Source: Maricaulis sp017643475 | Lineage (GTDB): Bacteria; Pseudomonadota; Alphaproteobacteria; Caulobacterales; Maricaulaceae | Assembly (NCBI RefSeq): GCF_047123815.1 | Contig: NZ_CP138920.1 | Location: 310,001-374,000, forward strand | DNA: 64,000 nt | Direction: 5' to 3' | Notes under the pieces: generated by a model | What the model saw: the letters and a program-made list of their open reading frames with translations, nothing else | What the model was told of the DNA's origin: nothing | The model's database searches: none | Position numbers and translations under genes: made by a program | In this document: positions 60,101 to 64,000 of the stretch, piece after piece | Layout of the letters: the number at the start of each line of letters is the position of its first letter | Position numbering within the stretch: position 1 is the stretch's first letter

Positions 60101-60379
60101 CTATTTTCTATACGCCAAGGTGACGATTTCGCCCTCCGCGGACACGACCATGTATGCATTTCGAAGTTGGCTCATTTCTTTAAGTCGCCAAGCCCCGAAA
60201 AATCGCTCCAGCTCGCGCCACGCGCGCTTGTCAAAAGAGAAACTAGTACACCCTTGCTGCTTCCGATCTGGCGCCTCGTTTCCGAATTCGAGAAGCAACC
60301 ATCGAGCGATTTCAGGCAGGTTTCTGTCAACAGACCGCTTTTCAGCGTGCCGTGTCAGCGGGGCGGTTATAGGCTTCAT
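60101..60379 (-). CDS. Small hypothetical protein, element-encoded
   Basis: A 92-residue basic soluble protein: TRHAEKRSVDRNLPEIARW near the start, SFDKRAWRELERFFGAWRL in the middle, and a C-terminal beta strand AYMVVSAEGEIVTLAYRK. The RHAxxR start recalls DUF4258-like proteins, but the match is not convincing. Its start overlaps the stop of the 369-residue gene upstream by 4 bp, so it is translated after it. Confidence 0.5.
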   Translation of the reverse strand: MKPITAPLTRHAEKRSVDRNLPEIARWLLLEFGNEAPDRKQQGCTSFSFDKRAWRELERFFGAWRLKEMSQLRNAYMVVSAEGEIVTLAYRK

Positions 60380-61485
60380 CGCGCCATCACCTCCAGCTCA
60401 GCCATTCGCATGCGCTTCCATGACTGCCCGGAAACGATACCCCACTTGCCGCTCTCAGCATTCGGTCGCCGCCATCTCGGAGTTTCCATTTCGGACAGCT
60501 CCTTCAAGGCGTCTCTAAAGGTTCCAATAACCTTCTCATCGCCTTTTGGACCAACATGGAAGGACTTCTGTTCGCCACGCCCTCGAGCAAGGCCTGGGTG
60601 AAACACAGTTCCATCACTCGCGACAGGCACGAACACATAATCAGCGTGCGTCTCAAGCTCATCAAATGCGTGATACTCGATATCACGCCCCCAGTTAGCA
60701 CTCAGCGGATAGAGCTGAGATACCTGCTTCCAAAGTGACCATTTGTAATCACGATCATTGAGCCAGCGATCGACACCATCTTTGGCAATTGCCCCACTTT
60801 TCGAGACAGAAGGCGCCCCTTCGCTTTGGGCGTAGATCGCATTCTGCAGCCGCTTGACCGATACTCCCGACAAAATTGCCAGCTCCTGCACCGTAAGAGG
60901 CTGCCCATCATCAAGTTTGAGGCGCGCCAAAGCCAATTGACGCAGATTTGGAAGGTAGAAGAGGCTCGAAGCACCGTCAGCGCCGTGCGAAACTAATTTT
61001 TCGAGGCGTTCAATCTTATCACATACTCTTATGACCCATGCAGCTGGGTTAGCACTGTCGTCGAAACGCGCTTTCAAATGCCGCACTTCAATATGGTTCT
61101 GATTGTCTGCATGAATGTCCCAGATCGGCAGGATGCCGAAATTGGCGAAAGCATTCAGATCATGCAGCTCATCAAGAAACGGAGGGCACGAGCTGGCGTC
61201 CCATCCGTCGATGCTGCGCCAAACCTCACGCCAATCTGGATCCGGTGAAACCGCGCCCAAATTCAGTTCGGACCAATCCGGTCGCGTACCCTTCCGGATC
61301 ACCTCTTTCAGAAGCGACATAGTCATCGCCGCCTCATCACCAATAAACACAAGATCAAGAAGTTCGCCGATTACGGCGAACGATTGCACCACCTCGTCCT
61401 GTTCGTAGAAGCCATACTCTTCTCGAAACTCTTCAAGACGCTCTTCAAATTCATCTCTGAGGGTAACCACGATTTCTCCGGGCAT
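60376..61485 (-). CDS. Element-encoded hypothetical protein with helix-turn-helix-like segment
   Basis: A 369-residue soluble protein I cannot assign. The N-terminus is acidic and helical (EERLEEFREEYGFYEQDEVV). Around residues 200-250 a stretch TVQELAILSGVSVKRLQNAI resembles an HTH of the excisionase/MerR type, followed by the pattern SKSGAIAKDGVDRWLND seen in DNA-binding helper proteins. The C-terminal third is beta-rich. It may be a regulator or replication accessory protein. Overlap with the following small gene implies co-translation. Confidence 0.5.
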   Translation of the reverse strand: MPGEIVVTLRDEFEERLEEFREEYGFYEQDEVVQSFAVIGELLDLVFIGDEAAMTMSLLKEVIRKGTRPDWSELNLGAVSPDPDWREVWRSIDGWDASSCPPFLDELHDLNAFANFGILPIWDIHADNQNHIEVRHLKARFDDSANPAAWVIRVCDKIERLEKLVSHGADGASSLFYLPNLRQLALARLKLDDGQPLTVQELAILSGVSVKRLQNAIYAQSEGAPSVSKSGAIAKDGVDRWLNDRDYKWSLWKQVSQLYPLSANWGRDIEYHAFDELETHADYVFVPVASDGTVFHPGLARGRGEQKSFHVGPKGDEKVIGTFRDALKELSEMETPRWRRPNAESGKWGIVSGQSWKRMRMAELEVMAR

Positions 61486-61602
61486 TTCATATTTCTGATT
61501 TGCCCTTTTTATTGCAGCAATTCGCGGGTGTAAAGTGTGGGCATATCATTTTTCTGTATTGCCCATGCTAATTTTTCGCTAGCAGAGCCAAGTCGCTCCG
61601 TC

Positions 61603-62025
61603 TCAACCATCATGGCTATTCCCAGTGGGTGCATTGACTACAGAAACTCGCGGTGGATGGGCCAAGCGGTATATCCCCCATCCCTGCTGCTGCCAGATTA
61701 TGCGCCAAGTCCGCTCTTCGGTTTCCAAAGGTTCCGGGAAAAAGAAACGCTCCCGCAGCCATTGCGCGGCAGCCTCCCAGGGCTCTATGCCCAATCGCCA
61801 CGCGACCACATTACAGACAGGGTAGTAAGCAGACTTGCCCCGGAAGCACTCAGCGGGTGCGGGCGCGGGTCCATTCCCTCTGGAGCGCCAATTCGCGAGC
61901 ACCTGCAAGTTAACACCGATAAGTTCTGCTAATTCACGACTGGACACGACATCCCATGGAACACGCTCTTCAATAGAGCGGGGTGCGGAAGCGATGGGGA
62001 ACAAGGGGCTTGTCTCAGAGCTCAC
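61603..62025 (-). CDS. Helix-turn-helix/excisionase-like DNA-binding protein (GTG start)
   Basis: A 140-residue protein whose middle reads VVSSRELAELIGVNLQVLANWRSRGNGPAP (split; about residues 25-55), the MerR/HTH_17 pattern of excisionases and small element regulators: helix, turn, helix with WRSRG wing. The Tyr/Trp-rich C-terminal part is unlike typical AlpA. The start is a GTG at 62025 with GGAGC seven bases before it. It lies between the helicase and the hypothetical gene, a usual place for an element's replication or excision regulator. Confidence 0.65.
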   Translation of the reverse strand: MSSETSPLFPIASAPRSIEERVPWDVVSSRELAELIGVNLQVLANWRSRGNGPAPAPAECFRGKSAYYPVCNVVAWRLGIEPWEAAAQWLRERFFFPEPLETEERTWRIIWQQQGWGIYRLAHPPRVSVVNAPTGNSHDG

Positions 62026-62125
62026 TGTCTCAGCTCCAAAATATTTCTAAAAAACTATAATCAGAATATATAGATAAGTAGTGGGGTGTGACAGAAAGAA
62101 CTGAGACCGTCACACCCCATTCGTG

Positions 62126-63781
62126 CTAACGCGCCATTTCTTCGCGTACCTGCTGCTGGTCTGCTGCAGCCCATTTTTCATGGTTGCGAATTGCCCAAAG
62201 ACGCGGACGCGAATTATCGTCCAAACGCACCTGCGAGGGCAAAGGCACGTGTTCAAGCGAGCGCAAAGCGCTAGTTACCGCAGGGACAGAAGGCCGCTTA
62301 TCGAAAATATCCTCACGTACCATTGAGCGGATGGTGCTGATCGAGACCAGATCTTTCGCAAATGGCCCCTCTGCCGTGGCGATCAGTTCCTCCAGGCGGC
62401 TTTCAAGCGGCGCGCGGGTATCTGCGATCATTTCCACCTTTGCCTCGGTCATTGGCGGGTCTGCATCTGGATTGAACGTAGTCAGATCGCGCTGAAGCAA
62501 GAAATGCTTGAAAGCGCAGAGTTGGTCTCCATCGATCTCATCAAACAGCGCATCATAGTAATCGGCGGACTGCTTCTTCATCGGCGAACGCACCACGAAG
62601 AAACGTCGATCATCTGCTGAGACACGCGTCGGGGCATGTTCATTAGAGAAAGCGAGCATCCCGCGCGGGGTGGACGTGATGTAGCTCTGGATATGCTTCT
62701 CTTCCACCGAATGAACATCTTCGGTAATCCAAGGCTTCACATCATTGTAAAATTTAAGACGGTTATCCGCCATCAACTCCTCGAATACAAGCACCTGGCG
62801 GTTACCCCAGCGCGCTTTGAAACGATCCTCAGCTTCCGATGGACCGACCATGAGCGTGTTCTCATTGCCTACCAGGCGAGAAACAAGTCGACCGATCGCG
62901 GACTTGCCGATGCCCTGCCCTCCGATGATCAGAAGGACGTGTTTGATCTTGACCGCAGGGTGCTGAACAAGATGGGCGAGATAGTCGAGAACGTGTTCAC
63001 GCTCGGCGACATCCGGAACAAGGTTTTCGAGGTGCTTCGCGATCATTCCAAACTCGCCAGGGACGGCATCTACGCCAGTATCACGCCAGACGTTGAGAAC
63101 GTTGTTGCCCTCGAGATTGAAAATCCCCGGGGGATCTCCGGGACGGTAAACCAAGCGCTCCACCTTGCCGGCGGACTTGGCCTTGAGGAAATTCGTGGCC
63201 ATGCGGCCGCTCTTCGAAAGATGGCTGAACTTGTGCTCAAATGCCTTCTCGGAATAACGCTCACCCGTCACGACGTTCACAAACATCGGTGGATGCACAA
63301 CCGCCGCATAATCAGCGAATACCTCGATAGCGTCAGCCGGCAGATGTGGCAGGGCGTATGGGCTATTCACAGTAAACTGCATGGCGCACCCGCGACATGC
63401 GTCGCCGCCGGTCATTTCTCCGATGCGACGACACGTTGGCGGCTTGAGCTTGAAGCGCGCTTCTTCGAACTTTCGATCGGCATCGGCCGGGTCGTATCCG
63501 GGATAAGCCGCGCTAATCTTGCTGAAGGTCCGGCGACCGTCAGCCACGCGGGAAAGAAGCTGCGCAAGAGCCAACCACTGGTCATAAGAATGGCTAGCAG
63601 CTTCGTTGATCAAGGCATTCGCAGCCTTGCATCCCCGCAGGATCGGCTGAAGCGCAACGTCTTGTGGATCGCCCGAGTCTGGCGCGTTGTCGTTCGCCAA
63701 CTGATCGGAGAGATCGGGCTCCATCGGTTCGGTCTGGTTACCCATGCTCAAGAGGGTTTCAATGAAGAAGCGATTAGACAT
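62126..63781 (-). CDS. SF3 helicase/DUF5906-type replication protein
   Basis: A 551-residue protein with an N-terminal helical domain containing a Cys cluster (CRRIGEMTGGDACRGC, about 116-131) and a C-terminal superfamily-3 helicase core: Walker A GGQGIGKSAIG (about 287-297), Walker B QVLVFEELM (about 328), sensor I RGMLAFSNEHAPT and the Arg finger in DDRRFFVV. DUF5906-type proteins pair with a prim-pol to replicate phages and integrative elements. Its ATG overlaps the primase stop by 8 bp, fitting a primase-helicase operon. It may unwind the element's origin, which I cannot locate. Confidence 0.85.
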   Translation of the reverse strand: MSNRFFIETLLSMGNQTEPMEPDLSDQLANDNAPDSGDPQDVALQPILRGCKAANALINEAASHSYDQWLALAQLLSRVADGRRTFSKISAAYPGYDPADADRKFEEARFKLKPPTCRRIGEMTGGDACRGCAMQFTVNSPYALPHLPADAIEVFADYAAVVHPPMFVNVVTGERYSEKAFEHKFSHLSKSGRMATNFLKAKSAGKVERLVYRPGDPPGIFNLEGNNVLNVWRDTGVDAVPGEFGMIAKHLENLVPDVAEREHVLDYLAHLVQHPAVKIKHVLLIIGGQGIGKSAIGRLVSRLVGNENTLMVGPSEAEDRFKARWGNRQVLVFEELMADNRLKFYNDVKPWITEDVHSVEEKHIQSYITSTPRGMLAFSNEHAPTRVSADDRRFFVVRSPMKKQSADYYDALFDEIDGDQLCAFKHFLLQRDLTTFNPDADPPMTEAKVEMIADTRAPLESRLEELIATAEGPFAKDLVSISTIRSMVREDIFDKRPSVPAVTSALRSLEHVPLPSQVRLDDNSRPRLWAIRNHEKWAAADQQQVREEMAR

Positions 63782-64000
63782 CGATGATCTCCACTGATTT
63801 GGCAGGAATAGTCTTGTGATTGAGCGTGCCCGGCATGCGCGTTACTCGGGCCAGGTCATCAGTCACATCGAATTTCCATCCACGACGCTTGAAAGCCGAC
63901 TCTCGAAGGATGCGGTGGAAGGTTTTCACCTGGTTCGCATAATCGAGGCGCTCCGCCTCACGCTCAAAAATCAGCGGCTCGGGGTGCAGCCAGTCAAGGT
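63774..64000 (-). CDS. Primase (prim-pol type), C-terminal part, truncated by window edge
   Basis: The minus-strand frame that ends with TAA at 63774 is open to the window edge. Its visible end has DDLARVTRMPGTLNHKT near the C-terminus, the conserved R-x-PGTLNHK loop of bacteriophage/element prim-pol (AEP) primases, preceded by an acidic FDVTDDLA stretch. The rest of the catalytic domain lies beyond 64000. The 8-bp overlap with the helicase gene makes a primase-helicase pair. Confidence 0.75.
   Translation of the reverse strand, partial: LDWLHPEPLIFEREAERLDYANQVKTFHRILRESAFKRRGWKFDVTDDLARVTRMPGTLNHKTIPAKSVEIIDV

Larger units (their letters stand above)
52987..64000. mobile_element. Integrative element (left end; right end outside the window)
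   Basis: The region from the tRNA-Leu fragment to the window edge is AT-richer by eye than the core genes. It encodes on one strand a primase fragment, SF3 helicase, HTH protein, several unknown proteins and a five-gene cargo operon. No integrase, capsid or conjugation gene is seen inside the window; an integrase is expected near the intact tRNA-Leu. Whether it is a satellite, prophage remnant or ICE cannot be decided here. Confidence 0.72.

Noticed and set aside
1..64000. CRISPR array, rRNA, insertion sequence or integrase in the window
   Set aside because: I looked for regularly spaced repeats, ribosomal RNA and transposase or recombinase signatures and found none.

Overview
The window looks like the chromosome of a stalked or dimorphic marine alphaproteobacterium of the Maricaulales/Caulobacterales group (Maricaulis-like). 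Three things suggest this: a holdfast-type polysaccharide locus in the Caulobacter gene arrangement, a MipZ division-positioning ATPase, and a large SpmX-type polar muramidase homologue. Most genes are GC-rich and tightly packed, with many 4-bp stop/start overlaps. The genus is an inference from gene content; there is no rRNA in the window.

Layout. 1-6.5 kb: holdfast/exopolysaccharide locus (glycosyltransferases, deacetylase, polymerase, chain-length regulator, Wza-type export lipoprotein). 6.5-11.7 kb: poorly characterised genes, a 2OG-Fe(II) oxygenase, an extragenic palindrome and a strong terminator. 11.7-17.7 kb: a minus-strand gatC-...-gatA-...-gatB operon with four extra genes inserted between the tRNA amidotransferase subunits and one after gatB. 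17.9-25.2 kb: ruvX, a transporter, pyrB, a pyrC-like gene whose product lacks key metal ligands, plsY and dprA. 25.3-31.9 kb: a membrane J-domain protein, mipZ, a SPOR-like lipoprotein, panC, a glutaminyl cyclase, DUF1489 and a cupin-like oxygenase. 31.9-46.7 kb: the four genes of the isovaleryl-CoA to HMG-CoA part of leucine catabolism (mccA, auh-type hydratase, mccB, ivd) scattered on the minus strand among membrane and secreted proteins, a Sel1 protein with a TIR-like N-terminus, and a cNMP-binding patatin phospholipase. 46.8-52.9 kb: spmX with a candidate sigma-54 promoter, a Kelch protein, mgtE and a multi-pass membrane protein.

From about 53.0 kb to the right edge the window enters an integrated mobile element. 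The left junction is a 3' fragment of a tRNA-Leu gene (52987-53043), which predicts that the intact tRNA-Leu and the integrase lie to the right of the window. The right part of the element encodes a replication module (prim-pol fragment, SF3 helicase of the DUF5906 type, an HTH protein, hypothetical proteins). Next to the junction lies a compact five-gene operon (53315-58967). All five products carry apparent export signals, and two of them (with a weaker match in a third) resemble the CsgG/FlgT family of outer-membrane-associated proteins. This operon is bracketed by two imperfect direct repeats of about 118 bp (53125-53242 and 59090-59207). It reads as a self-contained cargo cassette and is the best candidate in the window for an undescribed system; its function cannot be read from the sequence.
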